Source of the DNA: Membranipora membranacea
Taxonomy: Eukaryota > Bryozoa > Gymnolaemata > Cheilostomatida > Membraniporidae
DNA: 60,000 bases
Direction: 5' to 3'
Assembly: GCA_914767715.1 (NCBI GenBank)
Contig: OU612067.1
Coordinates: forward strand, 21,924,162 to 21,984,161
The translations under genes were made by a program, and so were the position numbers. Every line of letters starts with the position of its first letter. The stretch's first letter is position 1. The notes under the pieces were generated by a model, which did no database searches, was not told the origin of the DNA, and saw only the letters and a program-made list of their open reading frames with translations. Shown here one piece after another: positions 1-11,813 of this stretch.

Positions 1-15
1 TTTTCCCAAGAAAAA

Positions 16-165
16 ATGTTGGTTGTGATCTCACCAAGTGAACTATAACCATGGGCCCCTGGGACTTACATGTCTTTACTTTGCCAATGTCCAGTATCAG
101 ACATTGGCAAAGTAAAGACATTAAGCCCATGGTTATAGTTCACTCGGTGAGATCTCAACCAACAT
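16..165. repeat. Foldback (inverted) repeat, hairpin element
   Basis: Two nearly perfect inverted arms: 16-56 pairs with 125-165 and 71-91 pairs with 100-120, with a short unpaired centre. The same sequence family recurs at about 49137-49252, where the blocks around gggacttacatg, ctttact and gacattggcaaagt are shared. No coding content is seen. It is probably a small non-autonomous foldback or MITE-type element; I see no clear target-site duplication. Confidence 0.75.
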
Positions 166-1089
166 AGGCTGTCAACAATGAAGGGAGTTCTTTGCTGTCA
201 ATATTTATTTATTAAGCCTGTGCAGGATAAGCCAAGAAGATGAGGAGCTGGGAGTTCTATGGAATATGCAAACCAAATATGAGTATGATACTATACGGCT
301 ATCTATATGTGCTTGAAAGTAATGATCTGATCTGACTATTGCAATGAACTCCTTAATAATGTAAGTACATGGTTGGTGCAAATCACCAATCCTCTTTTGG
401 ACATGAAAAAATCCATTGTGTGATGTGAGTAGTCAGTAATAATTGTAACTACAGTAAATGTACCGGACTTAGTCACATACATGTGACCAACCTTGGTGTT
501 TTGTATTGGTCATATCAAGGAGTAGCCTGTTACTCCAGTCCTTAGTCATATGTATGTGACTACACACATAGATTACATGATGATGATGATCAGAGTGAGT
601 CACTGGAGCGATGATAATATTCAATATTGTGATTGACAATGATATTTATCCACCGGACTGTTGCAGAGGGTCACCTCCTTTGGAGCATAACTATATGTAT
701 TCTTATTTTGGTGATGATGTGTCACTGCCACTGTCTGATTTCTTTCTTTGTAACCAAATGGCACCTTTTTCTCATCTAACCTACAAATCTACCTACGTTG
801 AGATATTGACAACCTACATTACCAGACATCATCACTCTAATCTGCTTATCATCTGCCTCATGCTCTCCCCGAAAAGCGCGTCAGAGTATCCTAAAGTTAG
901 TTAGAGTGCCCTGAAGCCATCAGCATGCGCCCCAACCATTAGCTACTCTGGCTGGCTAACCAACATGAACTTGATCAGCTTACATCATGATCTCGATTAT
1001 CAACAGCTAATTGCTTGATCGTAACCAAACTTTGCGTGAAACACAAACATAAAAATTTAATAGACAGTTTTGTTATGTGAATCTTTCAG
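166..1089. other. Non-coding stretch, nothing recognised
   Basis: AT-rich sequence with short open frames only, including a 97-codon plus-strand frame at 611-904. That frame has no recognisable domain and its composition does not look protein-like. I see no gene, repeat or RNA here. Confidence 0.4.
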
Positions 1090-1216
1090 GTGGAACTTAT
1101 GACTTGTAAAGATGGTAATGGTAATGACTGCCCGGGCTTCCAGTCGACAGATGACATCTCTCAATACTATCATTGCCTCCATGAGGCCGCTGCTCTCTCA
1201 TCAGCAGCAGACAATG
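1090..1216 (+). CDS. Possible isolated coding exon, unknown product
   Basis: A pyrimidine-rich acceptor ending ctttcag at 1089 is followed by 42 open codons and a GTAACA donor after 1216. The frame reads VELMTCKDGNG at its start and is rich in S, A, H and Y at its end. No domain is recognised. Its phase does not join to the exon-like stretch at 2245. It may be a chance open frame. Confidence 0.15.
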
Positions 1217-1514
1217 GTAACAGGTTGTTTTATTTATTTAGTTTTCATGATTGTTATGATACAAATTTGCAAAGCATGTATAGGTGTAGGCTTGATGTCA
1301 TCATGGATTGGATTAATACGAAAATCCAACAAATCAAACATTTATCTGTAAAGTGACCTCAGAGTGAATACAAGGAGTAAGTGAAATCTATCCTGTTAGC
1401 TGGTCAATCACTTTTCCTGTCACTGCTACAGTTCAAACTCTCACACCCGCTCATCCTCGCTGTCGCATTGGTTAACTTGATTTTTTGTATATAGGCATAG
1501 CTGTTAAATCCATA

Positions 1515-1760
1515 TTCTCGACAGCAGGGTGTAGTGGTTAGAATTTGAGAGTTGCAGGTTCGAATCCCAGTCACTACTCATGCTGCTAAAGGAGGTGAGC
1601 TCTCCGGGCAATAGCCTAGCTTGCCCACCCTCACTTTGTACAAGTGTGCGCTGACTAAATGAGTTGTATCATTGATCTTATGTAAGCATATTCTCATTGC
1701 CCCCCCCCCCCCCCCCGAAAGGGGCAATGAATTGCAAATAAAATGAATATTATATATTTG
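1515..1760 (+). repeat. tRNA-derived SINE
   Basis: A Pol III promoter-like head is visible: an A-box-like gtagtggttagaat around 1530-1544 and a canonical B box ggttcgaatccc at 1557-1568. The spacing is that of a tRNA, but the flanks do not fold into a full cloverleaf. Downstream is a non-tRNA body, a run of about 16 C flanked by complementary cattgcc / ggggcaatg, and an A/T-rich tail. This is the structure of a tRNA-derived SINE rather than a functional tRNA gene. Exact ends are uncertain. Confidence 0.6.
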
Positions 1761-2244
1761 ACAGCTCTTATTTTCACACATATGTGTCTCACAGCTGAAG
1801 ACTAGTTTAGATTTTATTTATAACGAGCGAAATGATTATAAAAACTTGAAAACTGTTGAAGAGGCTGAATATGATGCAGATTCATTACATGAAAAGCGAT
1901 ACCCCACTCCCCCAACATGACAATCTCGATAAGAGCTTTAGTCTGCTTATACTCTGTATGAAACATTTAAGATCATCTCACCCACCAGAATCAGACTATG
2001 TACAGTCCAACACACATTGTCAAGACCCCAATAAGAGGCACATGGTGTCTGACTCTCCCTGCTTCGTTCATTGTTTAGTTCTTTGTTCTTATCTCAATTA
2101 TCTTTCTTTGAAAAAATACATCCGCGTATGTCAACAGTCTAATCAATCAACTTTTCCTGTGGTTTTTTATCATCGTATTTCTTGAATACCTCCCTACGCT
2201 TATTTAGCTGTGTAATCTAATATCAATTAGTTTTCTTTTAACAG

Positions 2245-2434
2245 AAACCTGCTAAAATAACTGAAACTACAGCAAGGAGAAACCCTTCCATCCATGCAAG
2301 CTCTTACCCTGCTGCCTCTTGTCCAGCATCACCAGGAAACACCAAACAGGAACAGAAAGCAACCAGAGACTTAATCAGCTGAAGAAAGAGAACTCCTAAC
2401 AAATTTCCACAGCAGCAATCAATGTTTGCAGAGG
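2245..2434 (+). CDS. Possible coiled-coil exon, frame interrupted
   Basis: A good acceptor (ttttcttttaacag) ends at 2244 and a GTAAGG donor follows about 2434. The first frame is open for 45 codons, is rich in K, Q, T and P, and ends at a TGA in the middle of the stretch. A one-base shift there would read QLKKEN, a coiled-coil-like string, but it stops again soon after. It is either a decayed exon or a chance frame. No product is assigned. Confidence 0.15.
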
Positions 2435-2639
2435 GTAAGGATACTGAACTGATAATATTATATGGGAGACTAATTTGTGGGCTCAAACTTCGCTTGGGTC
2501 ACTAGAATTGAAATTCCATTTTCATTACCCTAACCGAACCAGTGTTGGTTTAGGTCAGGGTTTCAATTATGGAATGACATTTCCAGCAACCCAAGCATAC
2601 TATGCATTGAGCACTCAAACTAGTGTGTACTGTATACTC

Positions 2640-5280
2640 TCTGAAGCCTTATCATAATTCTTACTTGCAATGTTTTATTATCAGGGTACAATTTGGTGTG
2701 TAGTGGTGAAATAGTTCGACAGTGCTTATTCAAGGTTTCAAAAAGTATGATATACACTTATTTGAAGCATATTATACTGTTCTTTGAACCTGGAGCAAAC
2801 AGGCCCACAAAAACAGCTGGAGAATAAGCTTATCAAAAGGTTTGAGCAAGACAAAGCAGGTTAGTAATAGTATGATGGGTGTGCAATGATTGCGTATTGA
2901 AGCATCTTTTTAAAATAAAAACAGCTCTTAGCCCTGACATAACCATGCTATAACCATACAACTCCTGTTTTTACACTATTCAGTCAATTCATTAGGACTT
3001 GGCAAAATGTCAAAACTTGGGAATTTGTCTTTGGTACTAGTACTACCCCTTTATCATTTACAGATAAAATCTTGGGGACTGGAGCCTTCAGGTAATCTCT
3101 AAACACATAGCTAATCATAGAGATACTTACGTTTGTTTGCGATATTAATTAATTATATTAGCAAACTCAATCAGGGTGCTTGGTCACTGGGTGCAGGCCC
3201 CAGAGAACTGAGAAAAAGGTTCATTGCGTAAGGCAGCCCTCGCACCCTGTATTGATATGCCAAATCCTGCATATGGTCCCAAGATTGTCATTCTGTGAGA
3301 GTGCCATGAAATGGGGACATACTTTGGTTTTTTTTGTGAGAAGAGTAATGTATTGGGATTATTTTTCCACATTTTATTTTGAAAAATGACCACTGTGTGG
3401 AAGTTAACCTGATGTTGAACAGTGATGGTGAACTGAGGGTAATTCATCAATAGCTTGTAAATAGACTTGTATTTTCCTGTACTGTAACAATGTTTGTATG
3501 TGCTTCCATTTCAAAAAGTTCAAAAATCTACATGTGATTGCTGGTGATTGCGGTCCCTAAAGAATGTTACCTGCACCTTTGCATTTTCACTAACTGGCCT
3601 TGTCCATGAAGGGTGCATCTATTTTCTGAGCGTATATATATACTTTTATTGTCATTCTACATCATCTTCAGGAATGTTTTTCATGCAGTGACAGAACAAA
3701 AAAGAAAAAACTTAAGCGGAGAGAAAAAGAAAAAATACTCAAGTAACAAGAATCAATAGGATATGAAGTGCTTTGATATATTCAAGTTCCACCGTATGTC
3801 ACACTCAACCAATGTATGTTTTGGATAAAATAAGTTTTAAAAAAAACAATTATTGGATGGCACTGCAATAAAATTTATATACAGAAGTTCATCAATATTG
3901 GTTCCTTGTCTACTATTTATGGCCATGTTTGTGGGTAGTAATTATACAACGCATTCAGTATAAGGCATACAATCTGACTACAATGATGTATATCGTTCAA
4001 TTGTTTTTGTCAGGTTTTCACAACTTATGTACGTCTACTCATTCAAGTTCTACCTTAAGTTTTAGTACCTGAAGACATGACAATGGGTCCCTCTCACTCC
4101 TTGGATGCACTACCAAGTAGCAAATGGCGCTTTAACTTAACTTGATCTCTTTTGATTAAAATGGGGATGTAGCGGTATATCCCAAGTCTCTGCTAATAGT
4201 TGCATGACTATGAGCCTTGAAGAAAAATCTTGTTTTGGCTTTGGATCTCTCATGATTTTGCTATTTTGAAGACTGAGTATTATGTATCATATTTCGCAAA
4301 AGGTCTCTGTCTGTGCATGTTTTTGCTTCCATCGGCAGTTGGAGATCTCCATATCTGTAAATTGTAAATAGTGTCCTGCTATATTTGAATCAAGCACCCT
4401 ATTCAGTTTGGTAACAGCTGCAGAATAATACACTCTTGTTGAGCTGTACATGGATTGGATTTTCCAAAAAAAAGGGGAGATACGATGGCATCAGATTAGA
4501 AAAAAGGGTATGATCATAGATTTAAAAAACAGTTTTTTAAATCTATGGGTATGATACACCATTCCATTGGTCCAGACAAGGGTTGCTATATATATGACCA
4601 AGCCAAAGGACTGAAATTGACTAATTCCTTGCTGTCACTGCTGAGGTGTGTACTACTCACCAAAAGTCATTGGATTGCACCTGTCAGTGTCCAGTTTAAA
4701 ATCTTGAAGGATGTTATGCGGTTGATTTAAATGCCTGCTTGACAAAAGCAAGATGTAATCTGAGAGCAACAAAAAGACAAGTTACATATTACGCTTCACA
4801 TATAAGCCACACCCACAGCAATTACACTATTCCGTCTGAATCTAGTTTATGAATTAGAGTTGTCCCCTCATTGTGTGTAGACGAGGTGAGACATGTGAAT
4901 TATTTTACCTGCAGGTATACAAAATTTTATATGTCATAGTCCGGGCAAATACCGAAGGCGAGGGATGACACAGAAATTTTTTTCCTGTGTAGAAAATAAA
5001 AAATTCTTTATGTCATCGTTCGCCAAAACATCAAAACCTGAGGTTTTTAAAATTTTATAAAATGGTCAAATTTGTGACATTCCTGTACCAACTCATCATT
5101 TTAAAGCCCTCTTGTTTTGATTGGCTGCCTTGTGTTGCTTACATTACAACCAATTTCTGAGAGCAGCTTGGCACAGTCATCGCATCACCAAATTTTTTGC
5201 TGTACATTCCTGAAAAGTGATAATAAGAACTTCTGCCATTGAAGAAATTAAAAACTAAGCTTTATATTAAACAGAATCGC
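2640..5280. other. Non-coding stretch with a small hairpin
   Basis: No convincing gene. A perfect hairpin with 16-base arms lies at 4515-4547 (catagatttaaaaaac and its complement). Open frames of 60-90 codons here overlap on both strands and lack domain or composition support. The final exon of the neighbouring aldo-keto reductase, expected around this edge, could not be found. Confidence 0.4.
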
Positions 5281-5643
5281 ACCTGAATGTTGGACCTTAT
5301 TCTGGATGGAGTTATACTCTTTGGTATCACGACTACACCTCTCTGTATATTCCATCTCAGAACAACCTGGTGTAGAATAAAAGCAGCGAGATCATAAATA
5401 CATGTCAGTGAAACATTTAGACTCAACGCCGGACAAATACCTGCGTAACTTGTCAGCGTCGTGCACAGTTCTGTTGTTATTGTAAAGCAAGAACTTATGA
5501 CACATACACGTACAGTGTTGGTTTCTCAGAGAACTTATATTGGTATTCACACTGGTACTTGTGCGGGTTTTAGCGATGGAGGGTAGAATTGCAGTCAATT
5601 ATTTCTGCAAGTTTTGCATGAATATAACAGTCAGATGTGATAT

Positions 5644-5693
5644 TAGACTGTCTTGACAAACACCCACCGAACAATGCTTGTTGAGACAGGCTA
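5644..5693. mobile_element. Degenerate MITE copy (TAGCCTGTCT family)
   Basis: This is a shortened copy of the element at 36894-36977. The right arm (ccaccgaacaatgcttgttgagacaggcta) is nearly complete; the left arm is reduced to tagactgtcttgacaa. Flanking 9-mers ATGTGATAT (5635-5643) and ATACGATAT (5694-5702) match at 7 of 9 positions, consistent with an old 9-bp target duplication. Confidence 0.5.
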
Positions 5694-8218
5694 ATACGAT
5701 ATAAATAAGCAATGACGTGGCTTCACCCTTGCATGGGTTAGTAACTGTCCGCAAGCCCGATATTTTGTTTAAGTGTTCTTTAGTGACAATGAGAGAATAG
5801 CATTTTATTGTGGTCCGCAGCGGAAAAACACAAATCAAATACAAATACCATACAAATGAGAATGCAGTGCTGTGATCTTTCTGTAATTACCTGACCAGGA
5901 GTTTTCCCCCCACTTCTCAGCGATGGAATACACGACTGGATCCCGAAGTATGTAAGGATGGTCTGGTATATCAAAGGTTATGTCTCAAAACATATGTCAT
6001 GCGGACTTGTTATAATGTACCTTAGTTTCCTCATCGGCTGTATTACCTGAGGTAAAGTTCATCGGCCAGAGGACAGGGGACAACAAACGTATCGAGATCA
6101 GAGGTTAAAAGTGTTTGATCAATTTTTTATGCTGTTGGTCACATGTTACTGGTGAACTGCCGGCTCAAACTCCAATTAAATTGGATCGTATTTGATCTAT
6201 AACTCAGTGATATCATGATGCTTGAACCACAGTCAGCTCTTATTGTTTGGGAAGGCAATCAAGGCTTTAGAGGATTGTCATTAACCGCCTATGGATGTGG
6301 TCGTCTTACTGGACACTCTCAGAGTAGTAACGGAAAAAATGAGGAGAAGGAAATATGAAAGCTTGAGAATGAAAATAAGTAAAAATGAAGATTATTTGTA
6401 TAACCAAGGTGTAACAGCATTGTAAAGGGCAGCCTCGAGTTAGACATTGCTAACGCAGCTATAGTGGAGTAGCATTGATGACATGGGCCATATTATGATG
6501 AGTTGATCTGGGGCGTATTGTAACCTCTTTTGAAGTACAGAACAAATCGACAATCAGGCATAGCGAGAACAATTTCGTGTGATCTTTACTAGCAGGCTGA
6601 TGTAAGTATATAAGGGAAATTAATGTAAACTTATTCCAAAAGTACACCAATTCAGGGCGCCTCTGGAAGTGAAGTAGATATTTAATTCATCCCCATGACA
6701 AAATAGAGTATCACGCCTTACCTGTTGGGATACAGGTTTGATTCTTGCGTATCCTAACAACTCCTCAATTTGTAGGTGGTTGAAGTTTGATATTCCGAGA
6801 GCCCTCGCTTTACCTTTATCAAACTCATCCTTCATCCCCTACAAGACAGACAAAGTATTATACATGGACAATGGTAGGGTCACTTCAATTGTCAAAAATG
6901 GAACTGCCTCCTGTATTTTTATTGCCAGCGTTGGCAAAGAATGTTATCTTTTGTCACGTTTTTAATTCTGGTGGGGATATATAGCAATGAACATATTTTA
7001 GTGAGAGTTGATACAGTTTTACTCTATAGGTACATGCCCTCGTGACCGGGCATTGGCTCTCCTTCCACCCGACAGCCAATCATATCAGAGTCCATACATT
7101 TGCTAGGGGAATCAGCAAGCTTAAAAAAGTCAGGTCAGTGTCATGTCAACAACCGGTCCTAGTATCAACAAATCAAATATGAATGTGAATAACAAATATT
7201 TCATTTGTTGATGTGTCATTTTATTGGGGAAATTAGGATACCTCCTAGTTTTATCAACACAGTTGAGTTGACAGCGTTAAAGTCATTTCTAGAATTTTTT
7301 TGACAGGTAAAATGTTGTTTGTAAAGATTGAGTTCATCATATTCTTCTATGAAATGACACAATGCATAATTTTGCTGACCCATTGGCATGCATTGGCTCA
7401 GGTCAGCTATTTGATGTATTTTGGTATCTGTATCAGTCATTGACACTAACAAAGCAGAGCCATAAGACGCAGGGTCATAGTTTAGGGAGGTGCAAAACTT
7501 TGATGGTGTGAATTGGCCCCAGTTTGGATATTGTTAGCCTCTCCTGTTGAGTCCTGTTGAGTCTGGGCCTTTAAAGCGTTTTAATGATATAAATAGCAAA
7601 TGGAAGTCCCAAATGAGCTGATTCCGACATGGTATATTCAATTATAGTATTTTTAGGCCAATCTATTGAGCGTTCCAGGGGAGGCGAAGTGTCCCTGTCT
7701 CCCCTAGAACTACGTGCCTGAAACGTAATAGCTATGATATTTGATCGAAAATTTCATAAACACCCACCTTCCATGTATCCTCTGTCGGTCCACCAGAGTA
7801 TAGAAAGTTGTCGTTCTCATCCTTTGGGAATCGCTCCGGCCCCTCCTGCAATTATGAGCTACATTGAAATGACAGATCACAAATGTTATGTTAATATGTG
7901 ACTTACAAGAGAACAACTGTGTGCCTGGTCTAGCTGAGGCAGGTTTTGTTTTAGCATAGACACAGATAATGGAAAATAAGGCCAAACCTTTTTTTGAATA
8001 GTTAAAATTTTGGCTATTTTTCTTCGTATGTAGTATAAACAGAGACTATAGATATATCTATATCTATAGTATCTGGTATAAACATCACATGGTCTGAAGT
8101 GGTAAAAGTTTAATCAAAATTTGAGGCTAGTGATAGTTTTAGCGCTCAAGCAATGCCTGGATGGATGGTATTAGCATTTTGTTACCAACCAAAATCTAAG
8201 CAATGGTAACATCATCCT

Positions 8219-8434
8219 GGGGGGTCTTTCAATTAGAAAGAGAGATGCTTTACTAAAGCAAGTTATCACTATCACATCGCTCAAAATTATCACTCACATG
8301 GTCTTTCAATTAGACAAAATCGTGTCCAGGTCGCTCACTCAGAATGTATATAGTTCCATCAATGAGTGAGCGATCTAAGAGCGAGACCTCTAGCAGATTG
8401 CGATTTTGGCTGTTTCTAATTGAAAAACGCCCCC
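8219..8434. mobile_element. MITE with GGGGGTCTTTCAATTAGAAA termini
   Basis: A 216-bp element with inverted ends: the left end is ggggtctttcaattagaaag and the right end is the complement of gggggcgtttttcaattaga. The interior holds the motifs gcgctcactca / tgagtgagcgatc. Copies occur at 31960-32204 and 35662-35881 in opposite orientation. No coding capacity. Superfamily not assigned. Confidence 0.65.
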
Positions 8435-9902
8435 TTGGCATTGTTTGAGCATTTATACCATCACCAGTGATAGAGTTTGTCTGTAGTAAGTATATCTTCC
8501 CTGTAAGCAGTAGGCCAATGCATGAGAAACAAATCTAGGTAATCTGTTTGCAGATCATCAAGTGTCGCCTGCAGCCCCTTGGTCACTAGATGTCGTCTGT
8601 GGTATGTGTTCCATAGCTACAATAATCAAAGGTTCACCACTCATTAGCTAACCAGAAAATGTGAAACACTCAGTAAATACAGAATAAGGTGCAGTCAGTA
8701 TTTTGTTCCATTTGATGGACGACCAACTGGAAAAAAAGATGATAGTTCATCTGTCATACCAGTTTTGAAAACATGTACATTTTATTGGGACAACCGACTG
8801 TCTTTGTTTACAGCTGTTTACAAACTAGTGTCACCCTTAGCCAGTCTGATGCCCAACTGTAAATCTACTGTAGCACATGTGTTTGAGGAATGCAATGACT
8901 TGCTATGAGCATAGTGCTAGTGCATAGTGCGTCTAACTGCTATTGCCAGAAATCTGAATCCCTTATATTTGAAACTCAAGCTGTGAGAATGATATCAGGT
9001 CATGCGTAATGTTAGTATCTCAAGGGTTAATTGTAGTGCCTGCATTATTTTTTTCCAATTTGATGATGCAGGTATTTACTCAACAATTTTAAAAGACCAC
9101 AACTGTTTATATAGTTTAATTGCTTTGTCAGTCAGATTAAATAAGCCACAATAATCCAACCAATTAAACTCTGGTCAATAAAATATGAAAGCTACCTAGG
9201 ATAGCTATAATTTGTGTGTATAATGGCAAGTTATAGTCAGCAGGTTGTTTTCAGAGTATCATCAAAGCCAGTCCCGCAGAAGGGGAGGCAGGGATGTTAT
9301 GCCCCTAGATTGTTTAATAGAGTGGCCTAAATGCTATTATTTGGGACTTCCAACTGCTATTTGAAATAGCATTGAGATCCTTTCCAGAAACTTAACGCTA
9401 TCAGCCCATTCATGTTCACCCACCTTGCCTGTGATAAGAGATCCTGTCTCCTTACAGTACCATCATCTATTTTAGACTTGATCGCGTCTCCCACCTCCTT
9501 CTCATTACCATAACAATGAGCCGCGTCGATATGTCTGTATCCCGCCTCTATCGCATGCTTTGTCCCCGCATACGCATCCTCGGGTTTGGTCTATACAATC
9601 GAGAAGAAAATCTCAATCCATTGTAGATGAACTTAGCTTGGCCTCGCTCGGCTATACCTATTGGAGTGAGGGTAGTGATAGGGCCCCCCTTTCTGGATCT
9701 ACGCAAAACTATCTAGAGAGAGTCTAACATCCCACAATGCAGTTCATACTCAGCTCAAAATGATGATGATGTCAATCGACAGTGTTTCATGCAGGTGGAG
9801 TTATGATATAACAACAATTAGAACCTATCTTACCTTCCAAGTCCCGTATCCTAAGATAGGCATTGTGACTCCATTACCCAATGTAACATGGGACATCTCC
9901 AT

Positions 9903-10750
9903 GCCAAGCTGTTGGATTGCTCGTCGAATCATTATTCGTAATTGGAGGAACTAATCTAAAGAAAACTTCACCCAGTCCTGCCTCAAAATTGAGTGAGGCT
10001 GAAAATCCAGGTTAGGCTCAATAGCAGATTCACCTCTGCTGGGAGTTTGACAGGGCTTGTTATTTATTACAGTATAAACATCAGTGAATTGTTATTGTGG
10101 TGACCTGTCATATTAATTTTTAACCAGCCCCTATATAAATAAACAAAGGTACTCCCAATTTACCTGCTGCACTTGAGATCTGTCTCTTCTCAGCCAACAA
10201 TAACAAATGTATCAAATCCAACAGGTTCAAGATTTAAGAATATTTGTATCATAGCTCTCAGCCTACGATGGCGAACTAGTCATGTTACATATAATACCAA
10301 CAACCTGCATTCTCTGCCAAGGCTATTTATATAGATAATATCTCATGGAACATGAATTCTGTTCCAGATAGGTACAAACATTAATTACGTTAATTACTTA
10401 TTGTGTGATTCAGAAATTATGGCTGTTGCTTGTTTGATTTTTTCACGATGAAGGTCTAATGTAGCGTCTATTTTCATGTCTATGTCTAGCTCTTTCTCAG
10501 GACAAGTCTACAGTTCAATACTTAAATTCAAGACCATGTGAACATTGCACAACCAGAGCGATGAGGCATATACTAACAGCCGCATATTGTAAACTAACGT
10601 GGAGCTTGAGTTATTGGAATTTATAATCCACAGCTAGGCTAGGCTAGGCCAAAATCTTTTCTTTATTGAATTTAAAATAAATCGATTTGATAAATATTGT
10701 TATCAAAGCCCTCCTTGTTAGCTGGGTTACCTTTACTCTGAAAACGTATA
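9903..10750. other. Intergenic, nothing recognised
   Basis: Upstream of the AKR start codon. AT-rich, with no domain-bearing frame, RNA gene or obvious repeat visible. Confidence 0.35.
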
Positions 10751-10751
10751 G

Positions 10752-11003
10752 ACAACTCCAAAGCTTTATTACATTTCGACAAGATCAAATCAGGGGGTTT
10801 TGTCTAAAACTCCACGGTCTAATGTATCGCTTCGCAGTCCTCCTGTCTTTACCAGAGGAATTAACTATAATGGCCAGGCTGATTATGATTATCCGCCACC
10901 CGATCAGGACATGGAGGTGAAAGGTGAACAAAAGCTGATTATGCGATTTGCGACAGAAGCTGCTATGGCTTCTCAAAATAGGACCAGTCCAAATCTTAGC
11001 TAG
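10752..11003 (+). CDS. Possible terminal exon of an unknown plus-strand gene
   Basis: After an acceptor-like ctgaaaacgtatag ending at 10751 there are 83 open codons and a TAG. The middle reads GINYNGQADYDYPPPDQDM, then a charged stretch and MRFATEAAMASQNRTSPNLS at the end. Codon third positions vary as in real coding sequence, and the composition (R, S, P, Y, Q) is protein-like. No family is recognised and no upstream exon was found. It lies between two minus-strand genes. Confidence 0.3.
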   Translation, partial: TTPKLYYISTRSNQGVLSKTPRSNVSLRSPPVFTRGINYNGQADYDYPPPDQDMEVKGEQKLIMRFATEAAMASQNRTSPNLS

Positions 11004-11356
11004 GTAACATTTGGTGTAATTATAATTGCCTTACCACCATGATGGACGATCTCTGCAGTTATTTTTAATATCCAATATAGATGAATAAAAAGATCAAAAA
11101 GTCATAGCGTCGCTCTAATAACAACATAGTTTCCTAGATCATGAATCAGGTTGGCCTGTCTTGACAAGCTTTATTTGGTGGGCATGTCAATACAGGCAAG
11201 GATCAGCTGGGCATAAATGATGATCGGTCTTGGAACTTTGATCAAATTCGAATTTTGTTCAGTTCTGAGCTTATAGTTTCTAATCCCACCCACTCACTAA
11301 CTTATACATACAGAACTTATTGAAATCACTGAAGTGAAAAGTGAAAAGTTTCTAAA

Positions 11357-11362
11357 TTTATT
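11357..11362 (-). terminator. Candidate polyadenylation signal for the Roc-caspase gene
   Basis: AATAAA on the minus strand, about 450 bases past the stop codon at 11814, in an AT-rich 3' region. Several A/T-rich variants lie nearby, so this is only a candidate. Confidence 0.25.
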
Positions 11363-11813
11363 TTATTTTGCTATTTGTTGCAAATACTTAAAAATATGAC
11401 AAAAAGATCACAACAGAATATCAAAGTAAATATGTGTGTATAGCATTTAATATATCTTTGCAAATAAAGTACATATTGAAAAATTGTGCTCCGTAGATTA
11501 ACAATAAAAGACAGTTTCTAAAAAAAACTGTTGAAAAATAAGGTATTAGTATCTTAAAAGAACTTGGCAGACTGACCAGTTTGTTCTATAACAGAACTTT
11601 CGGCAGTTTACTCGCTGTTTGGGGATCCTACACATGCTGGATAGAAGTGTGTCCAGCTCTAAAAGGGGGTCAGCACTAGAAATCATACATAGAGCGCTGG
11701 ACAGATTGATAATCTAGGATGCTTTGCAGTTTTTTCAGCTGCTGGAGATGTTTTTTGTCTTCATTGGAGAGGCATTCGTTGCCTGGATCAATTCCAAATG
11801 TTATTTTCTCCCC

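Larger units (their letters stand above)
5283..9902 (-). pseudogene. Aldo-keto reductase (AKR) gene, probably decayed
   Basis: NADPH-dependent carbonyl reductase family. Exon-like blocks run on the minus strand: 9834-9902 (start MEMSHVTLGNGVTMPILG), 9424-9590 (GYRHIDAAHCYGNEKEVG, with the catalytic D and Y), 8500-8616 (LWNTYH to DYLDLFLMHWP, with the catalytic H), 7768-7845, 6722-6838 (ARALGISNFNHLQIEELL), about 5891-5962 (DHPYILRDPVVYSIAEKW) and 5283-5366 (QRGVVVIPKSITPSRI). Sizes 117, 78 and 84 fit the conserved AKR exon pattern as I recall it. Damage: the second exon is 167 rather than 168 bases, and the lost base falls just before the donor. The 117-base exon is followed by GA, not GT. 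The sixth block has one extra G in a G run. The exon expected to carry the CHPY and YSPLG motifs, and the last exon, were not found. The single-base errors could be assembly errors, but the missing exon argues for a pseudogene. Confidence 0.7.

Noticed and set aside
2245-2434. Centrosomin/CDK5RAP2-type LKKEN motif exon
   Set aside because: Only QLKKEN is shared, it requires a frameshift, and a stop follows at once. Too short to name a family.
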